Shown here: piece after piece, positions 1-5,190 of the stretch
Numbering within the stretch: position 1 is the stretch's first letter
How the letters are laid out: each line of letters opens with the position of its first letter
Origin: Catenibacillus sp964565805
Lineage (GTDB): Bacteria > Bacillota > Clostridia > Lachnospirales > Lachnospiraceae
Reading direction: 5' to 3'
Assembly: GCA_964565805.1 (NCBI GenBank)
Contig: CAZMGH010000074.1
Span: 1-5,194, forward strand
DNA: 5,194 bases
The notes under the pieces: model-generated
Told to the model about the DNA's origin: nothing
Seen by the model: the letters and a program-made list of their open reading frames with translations, nothing else
Databases searched by the model: none
Position numbers and translations under genes: made by a program

Positions 1-19
1 TATTGTTAATTTGTTGCAT
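1..19 (-). CDS. Possible start of a further operon gene, truncated by the window edge
   Basis: Downstream of the AraC-type gene on the same strand, an ATG at 19-17 opens a frame reading MQQINN before the window ends. An AGGCGG sequence about 11 nt upstream, next to the regulator's stop codon, could serve as a ribosome binding site, although both the match and the spacing are imperfect. If real, this gene would be co-transcribed after the regulator and could encode a sugar-metabolising enzyme, but six codons give no functional information. It may be a chance ATG. Confidence 0.15.
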
Positions 20-37
20 ACCTGGACAAACCGCCTG

Positions 38-928
38 TCATTGCTGCTTTTTCTTTGCAACGTAGATCATGCTTTCTTCCTCCTCCCGGTAATTTCGGGG
101 GCTTATGCCAAAATGTTTCTTAAAAGCCTTTGAAAAAGCAAGCTGGTCACTGTATCCCACTGCATTTGCCACGGAAGCGATGGACAATTCTGTTTTTTTC
201 AACAGGGAACTTGCCTTATCCATTTTTATATTTATCAGATATTCCTGGAGAGAACAGCTCATGGCTTTTTTAAAACTGGTGGCCAGATAATTTCTGGTCA
301 CACCAATGTAATTCGCAAGCTCCGCTATTTTTATTCTTTCATTATAATGGGCGTTTATATAGTCAATCGCGTACCTGGCATAGACGGAACTTGGGTAAGA
401 ATGTACCGAATAAGGCGCCTGTTTCTTATAATCTTCGATCAGTATCGAAAAAAAAAACATCAAATACGCCTTTCTCCGCAGTTCACATTCATAAGTCAGC
501 CGGTTCTCTTCCAGGATACTATCTACACATCTGCTCAACTCATCCGTACAATCCATATGCCTCACAAACTGCTTCTGGGAAAATCCCGCGTTTTCTACAC
601 ATTCCTGAGATTTTAATCCGGTAAATCCCACCCAGAAATAAGACCAAGGTTCTTCATGGTCGGCCTCATACCAGGCTTCTGTCTTCGGCGGGATCAAAAA
701 AATATCCCCTTTCCCCAGAGTAGAGATTTTTCCGTTAATTTCAAAAAGCCCTTTTCCATTTTTTATTACATGGACAACATAGGAATCTCTGAGATTCGGT
801 CCGAACCGATGCCCTGGCTCACATTCCTCCCGTCCGCAATAGATCAGACAGAGTTCCGCGGAATTTTTCTGTAAGTTCTCCAGACATTTATATTTTGCCG
901 AATTTGTATATCGCGCTATTTTGCTCAA
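38..928 (-). CDS. AraC-family transcriptional regulator (MsmR/RafR-like architecture)
   Basis: A 296-residue cytoplasmic DNA-binding regulator, probably the activator of the adjacent sugar transporter. Residues about 40-105 look like the cupin-type AraC ligand-binding domain: VIKNGKGLFEINGK, then a GDIFLIPP turn at 75-81 and PWSYFWVGFTG at 94-104. The last motif is typical of sugar-responsive regulators such as MsmR. Residues about 185-282 form the AraC/XylS DNA-binding domain with two helix-turn-helix units: IAELANYIGVTRNYLATSFKK (about 201-221) and the signature region IASVANAVGYSDQLAFSKAFKKHFGISPRNYR (about 250-281, quoted only as a landmark: key residues VGYSD, FSKAFK, G274, SP and Y280). 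The length is normal for the family. Translation starts at TTG, supported by GGAGGTG 7 nt upstream. It lies 169 nt downstream of the second permease on the same strand, so it may be co-transcribed, but it also has its own candidate promoter. The effector is unknown; an alpha-galactoside or other oligosaccharide is inferred only from the family resemblance. Confidence 0.93.
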   Translation of the reverse strand: MSKIARYTNSAKYKCLENLQKNSAELCLIYCGREECEPGHRFGPNLRDSYVVHVIKNGKGLFEINGKISTLGKGDIFLIPPKTEAWYEADHEEPWSYFWVGFTGLKSQECVENAGFSQKQFVRHMDCTDELSRCVDSILEENRLTYECELRRKAYLMFFFSILIEDYKKQAPYSVHSYPSSVYARYAIDYINAHYNERIKIAELANYIGVTRNYLATSFKKAMSCSLQEYLINIKMDKASSLLKKTELSIASVANAVGYSDQLAFSKAFKKHFGISPRNYREEEESMIYVAKKKQQ

Positions 929-935
929 TGATATT

Positions 936-942
936 CACCTCC
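936..942 (-). promoter_or_regulatory. Ribosome binding site that fixes the TTG start of the AraC-type gene
   Basis: GGAGGTG on the minus strand ends 7 nt before the TTG at 928-926. No ATG or GTG in the same frame has a comparable site, so this decides the start. A TTG start usually lowers initiation efficiency, which would fit a regulator needed in small amounts. Confidence 0.8.
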
Positions 943-972
943 GATCATTCCCGCGTGTCCTTATTGGCAATA

Positions 973-1001
973 AATATAAAGAGGGCTGCTGTATTAAACA
1001 A
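973..1001 (-). promoter_or_regulatory. Candidate promoter for the AraC-type gene
   Basis: On the minus strand, TTGTTT (1001-996) and TATATT (978-973) are separated by exactly 17 nt. The -10 matches consensus at 5 of 6 positions and the -35 is weak. Transcription would begin near 966, about 38 nt before the start codon. One arm of the large inverted repeat (983-998) fills the -35/-10 spacer, so a protein bound there, or the repeat itself, could affect this promoter. AT-rich sequence yields such matches by chance, so this is a candidate only. Confidence 0.35.
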
Positions 1002-1088
1002 AATATCCGCAGTCCCCTGTTTTCAAGATCCAGACTGCCCGCCGGCATTTGTCTGTTTCATCCTTCATTCCATTTAATACAACAGCCC
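983..1088. repeat. Long imperfect inverted repeat (16-bp arms, 74-nt loop) between permease and regulator genes
   Basis: GGGCTGCTGTATTAAA at 983-998 pairs with TTTAATACAACAGCCC at 1073-1088. All 16 positions pair, one of them as G.T, and the stem can extend by an A-T pair and a wobble (981-982 with 1089-1090). The loop holds a smaller pairing, GCAGTC (1009-1014) with GACTGC (1033-1038). In the minus-strand transcript the structure begins 9 nt after the permease stop codon and its 3' arm is followed by CUCUUUAUAUUUAUU, which is only moderately U-rich. It could be a weak terminator or attenuator, a 3'-end stabiliser for the transporter mRNA, or a binding element for the regulator's promoter. 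The pairing is seen directly; the role is inferred. Confidence 0.7.
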
Positions 1089-1097
1089 TTGGTATTC

Positions 1098-1928
1098 TTA
1101 TAACTTGCCGCCGCTGGTCGCAATACCCTCAATAAACTGTCTCTGAAAGATCAGATAGATAACGATCATCGGCAGACAGGCAATCAGCGCTGCTGCCATC
1201 AGTTGCGGATAATTTGAGGCATATTGCCCCTGGAGCCTGGCAAGAGCCGAAGACAGAACAAGAGAATTCGGATCTGTATTAATGATCATTGGCCACATCA
1301 GATCCTTAAAAGCAAACAAGGCGGTAAAAATGCCTAAGGCAACCATAGAGGATCTGGTAAGCGGAGCCATAACAAAAAGGAACGTCTGACCGATATTACA
1401 GCCATCCAGCCTGGCCGCTTCCTCCAGATCTTTAGGAAGCCCCATATATGCCTGCCGCATCAAAAAAGTACCGAAGGCACTTACCAAACCCGGGAAGACT
1501 AAAGCGAAAATCGTATTGGTCATATTCAAATTTACGATCATTAAATACTGGGGTAAAATAAATATCTGCACCGGAACCATCATCTGGAACAAAACCAGCC
1601 CGAAGGCGATCCCTTTCCCCCTGAAAGTTAAACGGCCCAGCGCATACCCCGCCAGAGTCGCCGTCAATACCGCGCATACGATTCTGAAAAATACCATCAG
1701 CAGTGTGTTTTTATACAAAGTCAAGAAATTCATTGTCCTGACGACTTCTGTGAAATTTTCAAAATGCCATTCTGTCGGGAAAAAAAGGAAAGGATTTACC
1801 TGTGTGGATTCCGAAACTGTTTTGAAAGCTGTCAGCACCATCCACAAAAACGGAACCAGCATAACAATCGACGCAATGATCAGCACCACATGGATCAATA
1901 CCTGCTTGATTTTTTGTTTTGCCTCCAT
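1098..1928 (-). CDS. Sugar ABC transporter permease, MalG/UgpE type (CUT1 family)
   Basis: A 276-residue integral membrane protein, the second of two permease subunits forming the channel of a carbohydrate importer. About six membrane segments are visible, near residues 11-33, 73-95, 106-128, 138-158, 193-213 and 243-262. The cytoplasmic EAA loop that docks on the ATPase is at about 164-190: LPKDLEEAARLDG, with EAA at 170-172 and G176, ending in APL where many relatives have LP. The C-terminus (RQFIEGIATSGGKL) corresponds to the FIxGxxxGxxKG ending usual for MalG-type proteins, and the length is typical. The ATG at 1928 has AAAGGGGG 7 nt upstream and lies only 15 nt after the stop of the first permease gene, so the two are surely co-transcribed. 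The substrate cannot be read from the sequence. Confidence 0.95.
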   Translation of the reverse strand: MEAKQKIKQVLIHVVLIIASIVMLVPFLWMVLTAFKTVSESTQVNPFLFFPTEWHFENFTEVVRTMNFLTLYKNTLLMVFFRIVCAVLTATLAGYALGRLTFRGKGIAFGLVLFQMMVPVQIFILPQYLMIVNLNMTNTIFALVFPGLVSAFGTFLMRQAYMGLPKDLEEAARLDGCNIGQTFLFVMAPLTRSSMVALGIFTALFAFKDLMWPMIINTDPNSLVLSSALARLQGQYASNYPQLMAAALIACLPMIVIYLIFQRQFIEGIATSGGKL

Positions 1929-1943
1929 ATCTTTTCCCCCTTT

Positions 1944-2843
1944 CTAGCTATAATGCACCCATTTTTTCTGCACTATCATCTGAATAACCGTTATGATCAT
2001 GATAATGATCAGCAGAAAAACTACAATGGTCGCGCCGTAACCGGTATTTCTGTCTACAAAGGCCGCATCATAGAAAAGATATACCAGAGACTGGGTCTTC
2101 TCCAGCGCAGGATTATCTATATCCATGAGCATATAAATCAGATCAAATACCTGAAGCGCGCTGATCACTCTTGTTACAAGAACAAAAAAAATCGTTGGAG
2201 AGATCAGGGGGATCGTAATGCTGAAAAACTGCCTTACACCACTGGCGCCGTCTATAGAAGCCGCTTCGTAATAGCTTCTCGGCACTTCCTGGAGTCCCGC
2301 CAGAAACAGTACCATATTGTATCCGATGATCGACCAGATACCAATAACGGCAATGGAATAAACCGCTATGTTCGGATTTGATATAAACTGTATATCTGTG
2401 CCGAAAATATGGTTCAACAGTCCAAACTGAGAATTATACAGCCATCTCCATACCATGGCAACCGCTGCCGGAGCACATACCATGGGCAGGAAAAAAATCG
2501 TCCTGTACACGGACCGGCCTCTGATCTTTCTGTTCAGCAAAACAGCCAGCACCAAGGAAATCGCTATAGAAAAAGGAACCTCCACTATAGCATATTTAAA
2601 CGTGTTGATCGTCGCCTGCCATATATCCCCGCTTGAAAGCATCCGCTCATAATTCTGGAGTCCTATAAAAACATCCCCGATACCGAAATCTCCGGTTCTG
2701 TAAAAACTCTGTTTAATCGTCTTGATAATCGGCCAAATATTCAGCACGATCAGGCCGATCATCGTGGGTGCCACAAACAGCCATCCCCACAGGAATTCGC
2801 TTCTCGCCCTGGCCGTTGTCTTTACTTTCTTTTTTCCAGCCAT
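1944..2843 (-). CDS. Sugar ABC transporter permease, MalF/UgpA type (CUT1 family)
   Basis: A 299-residue membrane protein that pairs with the downstream permease to form the translocation pore. It has a basic N-terminus (KKKVKTTARARSE) followed by about six membrane segments near residues 19-41, 82-104, 114-134, 160-182, 211-231 and 268-290. Family landmarks are FIGLQNYERML at 59-69, RTIFFLPMVCAPAAVAMVWRW around 114-134 (landmarks FLP and the WRW turn), and the EAA loop VPRSYYEAASIDGASG at 187-202 with EAA at 193-195, G199 and IPL at 211-213. The C-terminus QKKWVHYS is the usual positively charged ending. The length fits UgpA/MsmF-type proteins without the long MalF periplasmic insert. The ATG at 2843 has GGGAG 7 nt upstream. 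It follows the binding-protein gene after 70 nt that contain a strong stem-loop, which may make permease expression lower than that of the binding protein. Confidence 0.95.
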   Translation of the reverse strand: MAGKKKVKTTARARSEFLWGWLFVAPTMIGLIVLNIWPIIKTIKQSFYRTGDFGIGDVFIGLQNYERMLSSGDIWQATINTFKYAIVEVPFSIAISLVLAVLLNRKIRGRSVYRTIFFLPMVCAPAAVAMVWRWLYNSQFGLLNHIFGTDIQFISNPNIAVYSIAVIGIWSIIGYNMVLFLAGLQEVPRSYYEAASIDGASGVRQFFSITIPLISPTIFFVLVTRVISALQVFDLIYMLMDIDNPALEKTQSLVYLFYDAAFVDRNTGYGATIVVFLLIIIMIITVIQMIVQKKWVHYS

Positions 2844-2865
2844 ATCACCACTCCCTTATTGCTTC

Positions 2866-2897
2866 GTGAAGCCGCTGCGTTTATTCAGCGGCTTCAC
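2866..2897. repeat. Perfect 12-bp intercistronic stem-loop between binding protein and permease genes
   Basis: GTGAAGCCGCTG (2866-2877) and CAGCGGCTTCAC (2886-2897) are exact reverse complements around an 8-nt loop. In the minus-strand transcript the stem is followed by GAAGCAAUAAGGG, with no U-tract, so it is not a normal terminator of the operon. On the plus strand the sequence after the stem (AAAGTTTTTAAAGTTTTTA) is T-rich and could weakly stop antisense transcription. Stem-loops after the binding-protein gene are known in other importers, for example between malE and malF, where they protect the upstream message and give more binding protein than permease. The same role is inferred here. 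Confidence 0.8.
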
Positions 2898-2913
2898 AAA
2901 GTTTTTAAAGTTT

Positions 2914-4179
2914 TTACTGATTTTCTTCTGCAAGTATTTCGTTCATAACTTCCGCAGCATTTAGGCACGCCTGTTCCATCGTTACTTCCTGGGTAAACCC
3001 TTTCGTCAGTTCTTCAATAACCGCATTTTGCCAGGTAACGGTTTCCCTTGAGTATGGGAGGATCACCATATCGTCCATCATATTCAGATATGCCTGAAGG
3101 TTGAAATCGGCTGAGGAAGCCCATGCGTCTGATGTGTTTTCATACGCGGACAAGGTAACGCCTAATTCCGCCTGTTTGATCTGCGCATCTTCGGAACCCA
3201 GATATTCAATGAGCTGCCATGCTTCATCCGGCTGATCTGTATTTGCAGCCGCTGCCCATCCCAGCCCGTTATAAATAGAAATCCGTCTTCCGCTCTCTGC
3301 ATCCATAGGCAGTTCCACAACATCACAGTTTTCCAGAATGTAATCGCTACTCATGCAGGCTGCCAGCAGCCAGGATCCCATTGTCGTCATGGCAATTGTT
3401 CCCGCGCCTAAAAGAACAGTCATATCTGAGGCTTCTGACATAACTTCCTGACTTGGCATAATGCCTTCCTGGATCATTCTCTCAAAGTACTGCATCGCCG
3501 CGATGGTATTTGGGTCATCAAATCCGGAAGCCGTCTTGTCGTCATTGATGACATATCCGCCCATATCATAAATCAGATTATAGTATCCGGCCTGGTATTC
3601 TGAAGCAGGAGAGGCAAATCCGTAATGTTCGTCATTGGTCAGGGCAGCGGCCGCCTCATACAGGTCGTCCCATGTCCAGTCCGCCGTAGGATATTCCAGG
3701 CCCGCCTCGTCAAACATGGTCTTGTTGTACCAGAGAGCGATCGTATCTACATCTTTCGGCACTGCGTAATATTTATCATCATATGTATACAATTCTACAA
3801 TGTCTTCCGGATATTTTTCCATATCGATCAAATCGCTGTCCGCTATCCTGTCTGTCAGATCCAGGAGCATATCATTGGACATATATCTTTCGGCCTCATT
3901 AGAATGCATCCAGAACACATCCGGCAGAGAATCTCCCTGAGCGCCTGCTGAAAGTAAGGTCCAATACTCATCCCAGCTGATCACCTGGATCTGTGTCTCA
4001 ATCCCTGTTTCTTCTGTAAAATCCGCCATGATCTCACTGATTCCCGGCTCCTGATTAGAATCCCAGATCGCCACTGTCAACGCATCTCCGCTGCCGGAAC
4101 TGCCCCCACCTCCGCACGCGGCAAGAGAAAATGCCATGATACCGGCTAATAATACTGCGGTTACCCTTATTTTCATCAT
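2914..4179 (-). CDS. Sugar-binding lipoprotein of a CUT1 ABC transporter (SBP_bac_1 family)
   Basis: A 421-residue extracellular lipoprotein that captures the sugar and delivers it to the two permeases. Residues 1-21 are a lipoprotein signal peptide (MMKIRV basic start, hydrophobic core, lipobox LAAC with the modified cysteine at C22), followed by a GGGGSSGSGD linker, giving a mature protein of about 400 residues. The fold landmarks of family 1 binding proteins are present: LTVAIWDSNQEPGISEIMADF near 34-54 (key residues TVAIWD), a SLPDVFWMHSNEA segment at 84-96, AVPKDVDTIALWYNKTMFDEAGL at about 139-161 (key residues VPKD, ALWYNK, F156), and DWTWDDL at 167-173. Aromatic residues such as W89, W150, W168, W170 and W270 are candidates for sugar stacking. 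The mature protein is acidic. The first of two adjacent ATG codons (4179 and 4176) is preferred because it is 9 nt from AAAGGAGG. It is the first gene of the operon and the likely main target of the AraC-type regulator. Substrate unknown. Confidence 0.95.
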   Translation of the reverse strand: MMKIRVTAVLLAGIMAFSLAACGGGGSSGSGDALTVAIWDSNQEPGISEIMADFTEETGIETQIQVISWDEYWTLLSAGAQGDSLPDVFWMHSNEAERYMSNDMLLDLTDRIADSDLIDMEKYPEDIVELYTYDDKYYAVPKDVDTIALWYNKTMFDEAGLEYPTADWTWDDLYEAAAALTNDEHYGFASPASEYQAGYYNLIYDMGGYVINDDKTASGFDDPNTIAAMQYFERMIQEGIMPSQEVMSEASDMTVLLGAGTIAMTTMGSWLLAACMSSDYILENCDVVELPMDAESGRRISIYNGLGWAAAANTDQPDEAWQLIEYLGSEDAQIKQAELGVTLSAYENTSDAWASSADFNLQAYLNMMDDMVILPYSRETVTWQNAVIEELTKGFTQEVTMEQACLNAAEVMNEILAEENQ

Positions 4180-4188
4180 AATCTTCTT

Positions 4189-4196
4189 CCTCCTTT
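4189..4196 (-). promoter_or_regulatory. Strong ribosome binding site of the binding-protein gene
   Basis: AAAGGAGG on the minus strand ends 9 nt before the ATG at 4179 and 12 nt before the second in-frame ATG at 4176. The spacing favours the first ATG. It is the best ribosome binding site in the operon, consistent with the binding protein being made in excess. Confidence 0.85.
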
Positions 4197-4244
4197 AATT
4201 TGCCATTTTTTTTACGTTGCAAATCCAAAGCTATTGTGGGTTTT

Positions 4245-4273
4245 ATTATAATGCATATAGAAAAATGCTAAAT
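4245..4273 (-). promoter_or_regulatory. Candidate transporter operon promoter: consensus -10, poor -35
   Basis: TATAAT (4250-4245, minus strand) matches the -10 consensus exactly and would start transcription near 4238, giving a leader of roughly 60 nt. At 17 nt upstream the -35 position reads ATTTAG (4273-4268), a poor match, as is common for promoters that need an activator. A TTGCCA at 4278-4273 is a good -35 sequence but lies 22 nt from the -10, too far for normal use. A second possible -10, TATAGT (4293-4288), lies just after TTGACA (4299-4294); with that -10 the -35 position would overlap the proximal activator repeat. Which one is used cannot be decided from sequence. Confidence 0.45.
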
Positions 4274-4292
4274 GGCAATATGTTTTTACTAT

Positions 4293-4368
4293 ATGTCAAA
4301 ATGTTGTTTTTTGGTCATTTTCACATTAATTTCTGCTTGCTTGACGCATTTAATCGTCATTTTCATAT
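4293..4368 (-). promoter_or_regulatory. Candidate regulator-binding repeats upstream of the transporter promoter
   Basis: GTCATTTTCACAT (4314-4326) and GTCATTTTCATAT (4356-4368) agree at 12 of 13 positions and are 42 bp apart start to start, which is four DNA turns. In transcription orientation they read ATGTGAAAATGAC and ATATGAAAATGAC. The core also occurs inverted: ATGTCAAAATG at 4293-4303 is the reverse complement of CATTTTGACAT, differing at one position from the CATTTTCACAT core. Its centre is about 22 bp from the nearer direct copy. AraC-family activators typically bind repeated asymmetric sites on one face of the helix upstream of the -35, which is this layout. Binding by the AraC-type protein encoded at 38-928 is inferred. 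Confidence 0.5.
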
Positions 4369-4371
4369 CAT
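4342..4371 (+). promoter_or_regulatory. Short dyad overlapping a possible plus-strand promoter
   Basis: TGACG (4342-4346) and CGTCA (4355-4359) form an inverted repeat with an 8-bp spacer. The left arm is part of TTGACG (4341-4346), a 5-of-6 match to the -35 consensus. TATCAT at 4366-4371 matches the -10 at 5 of 6 positions, but with a long 19-bp spacer. A plus-strand start near 4378 would produce a transcript ending at the terminator at 4545-4586. The right arm of the dyad overlaps the distal 13-mer repeat, so it could instead be part of an operator. Weak evidence by itself. Confidence 0.25.
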
Positions 4372-4491
4372 CCAAACCTGTTTTTTAGGCAATTTCAATT
4401 TATATTTTTTATTTTTGAAGATTTTTTCGTGACAAATAAATATCTTCACTTTTCTTTTTTTTATATATATATTTCAAAAAAGAGTTTTTTT

Positions 4492-4506
4492 CCATAGCGT
4501 TTCCAA
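4492..4506 (-). promoter_or_regulatory. cre-like sequence (possible CcpA site)
   Basis: On the minus strand TTGGAAACGCTATGG fits the relaxed catabolite-responsive consensus WTGNAANCGNWNNCW at all constrained positions except the final C and W. CcpA control of a sugar importer would be expected in a Firmicute. However, the site lies about 240 bp upstream of the best -10 box, further than most functional sites, and the 3' half is degenerate. Confidence 0.3.
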
Positions 4507-4544
4507 TAAATAGCCTGTCTTTTTGAGTTGAACTCGTTTTATGG

Positions 4545-4586
4545 TGCTAAACCGTAGATTTAAAATCTGTGGTTTAGCATTTTTTT
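4545..4586 (+). terminator. Rho-independent terminator on the plus strand
   Basis: TGCTAAACC (4545-4553) pairs with GGTTTAGCA (4571-4579). The stem continues inward through two G.U pairs and ATT-type pairs to about 16 bp with a 3-nt loop (TAA at 4561-4563), followed directly by seven T residues (4580-4586). On the minus strand the downstream side is CCATAAAACG, without a T tract, so it works in the plus direction. No gene ends just before it in this window. Confidence 0.85.
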
Positions 4587-4850
4587 GATCTCGCCATTAT
4601 TTAAAAAATACAATGTAATAGGTAATCCTGTAAGGTCTGTAAGCTGTTTTATGAAGGATGATTTTTTTTGTCAGGTTGATATATTTCTGCCCGGTTATTT
4701 TTGCGACCCTAAAATCGCGTACAAATTCAAACAGCTCTTCAGAGCAGTATTGATTACCGAGAACTTTAAACTGAAGCAAGCGCGTCAGTAAAACCGAAAC
4801 ATAGTATTTTTGACAAATCATAAAGAAGCCGTAAAGAAGCAGCTTTTACA
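4587..4850. other. Spacer with ambiguous open frames on both strands, no gene called
   Basis: A plus-strand frame (about 4585-4791, ending in ENFKLKQARQ) and a minus-strand frame (4821-4597, containing RLLQFKVLGNQYCSEELFEF) are both open for about 70 codons over the same bases. Neither has a good ribosome binding site and neither resembles a family I recognise. One of them might be a decayed fragment of a larger gene. The segment is less AT-rich than the region to its left, so the character of the sequence changes at about the terminator. I see no RNA gene here. Confidence 0.4.
4809..4840 (+). promoter_or_regulatory. TTGACA box and 11-bp-period tandem repeat ahead of the small plus-strand gene
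   Basis: TTGACA (4809-4814) is a perfect -35 hexamer. At 17 nt downstream the -10 position reads TAAAGA (4832-4837), only a 3-of-6 match. Between and over it lies the direct repeat TAAAGAAGC (4821-4829 and 4832-4840), with an 11-bp period, close to one helical turn. It could be a regulator site at a weak promoter, or coincidence. Transcription from it would start near 4844, almost at the first ATG of the downstream ORF, favouring the internal start at 4962. Confidence 0.3.
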
Positions 4851-5180
4851 ATGCTCTTTTGTCGCTATACAGACCGCCGCCCCATGTGGTATGATGAACA
4901 TACATTATCCCATGAGGACGAATTGCAAGGCAAGGGCAATTCCATATCGAACCGGCATGGTATGAGCACCTTTTGCCACACAACAATCCGTGAGTTGGCG
5001 GATGCACTGGAAATACTGGATTATGAAACCGCACGCAGCGAAATGGTCGAAAATCATAAAAGATGGATTCAGCCGAACGCCGCCGCACAAATCGTCGCGC
5101 TTGCAGAAAGAATGGCCGAATCTTATCAGAAGGTTTCCCTGATGAATATAAGAGCCAACATTGGCACAGAGGCCGTATAA
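4851..5180 (+). CDS. Small conserved-looking hypothetical protein, start uncertain
   Basis: The frame gives 109 residues from the ATG at 4851, or 72 residues from the ATG at 4962 (MSTFCHTTIREL). I do not recognise the family. From residue 38 on it looks like an all-helical soluble protein: an amphipathic stretch TIRELADALEILDYETARSEM (about 45-65, landmarks only), then HKRWIQPNAAAQIVALAERMAES and a short C-terminal helix ending in GTEAV. There are no membrane segments, signal peptide or visible catalytic motif. The N-terminal 37 residues are charged (DRRPMWYDEHTLSHEDEL) and also look coding. Neither start has a strong ribosome binding site: 4851 has a weak AAGAAG about 10 nt upstream. The ATG at 4962 overlaps a TGA of another frame (ATGA), a layout seen in translational coupling. 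The tight spacing to a following ribosome binding site suggests an operon of small genes, as in accessory or mobile regions. That context is inference. Confidence 0.6.
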   Translation: MLFCRYTDRRPMWYDEHTLSHEDELQGKGNSISNRHGMSTFCHTTIRELADALEILDYETARSEMVENHKRWIQPNAAAQIVALAERMAESYQKVSLMNIRANIGTEAV

Positions 5181-5190
5181 GGAAGGTGAG
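5181..5190 (+). promoter_or_regulatory. Ribosome binding site for a gene starting just beyond the window
   Basis: GGAAGGTGAG immediately follows the TAA at 5178-5180 and leaves four bases (gcca) before the window ends. Its strength and position suggest that another plus-strand gene begins within a few bases, so the small protein at 4851-5180 is likely the upstream member of an operon. Confidence 0.55.

Larger units (their letters stand above)
4180..4544. other. Non-coding, very AT-rich control region
   Basis: No convincing gene is present. One open frame on the plus strand (4217-4432) has no ribosome binding site and an AT-driven Phe/Leu/Asn/His-rich composition. The region carries the operon promoter and repeats annotated separately, plus two minor palindromes: TGAAGAT (4416-4422) with ATCTTCA (4442-4448), and GAGTT-G-AACTC (4525-4535). 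Long T runs and TATATATATAT at about 4462-4472 suggest easily melted or bent DNA. Confidence 0.7.
4378..4586 (+). ncRNA. Hypothetical small plus-strand RNA ending at an orphan terminator
   Basis: This is inferred only from a good intrinsic terminator at 4545-4586 with no plus-strand coding sequence in front of it and a weak candidate promoter near 4341-4371. The predicted RNA would be about 209 nt and very AT-rich. It would run divergently from the transporter operon and contain the small inverted repeats at 4416-4448 and 4525-4535. No known RNA family is recognised. The terminator could instead be a relic, or could stop readthrough from a leaky start in this AT-rich region. Confidence 0.2.

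Noticed and set aside
983..1088. The inverted repeat as a miniature transposable element (MITE)
   Set aside because: Flanking sequences show no target-site duplication and only one copy is in the window. It could be reconsidered if the arms are found at many sites in the genome.
1764..2381. Plus-strand open frame of about 205 codons across the two permease genes
   Set aside because: It lies antisense to two well-supported permease genes, has a His/Gln/Arg-rich composition typical of an antisense shadow, and lacks a ribosome binding site.
4217..4432. Plus-strand 71-codon frame in the transporter upstream region
   Set aside because: Its Phe/Leu/Asn/His-rich composition follows from AT-rich DNA. 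It has no ribosome binding site and covers the promoter and repeat sites of the operon.
4462..4472. TATATATATAT run as an origin or unwinding element
   Set aside because: A short AT alternation in an AT-rich spacer, with no iterons or DnaA boxes nearby.
4597..4821. Minus-strand frame of 74 codons as a recombinase or transposase remnant
   Set aside because: No catalytic or family motif could be identified, and an equally long open frame exists on the other strand.
4905..5090. Minus-strand open frames opposite the small plus-strand gene
   Set aside because: They are Cys/His-rich antisense shadows without ribosome binding sites; the plus-strand frame has the better composition and downstream context.
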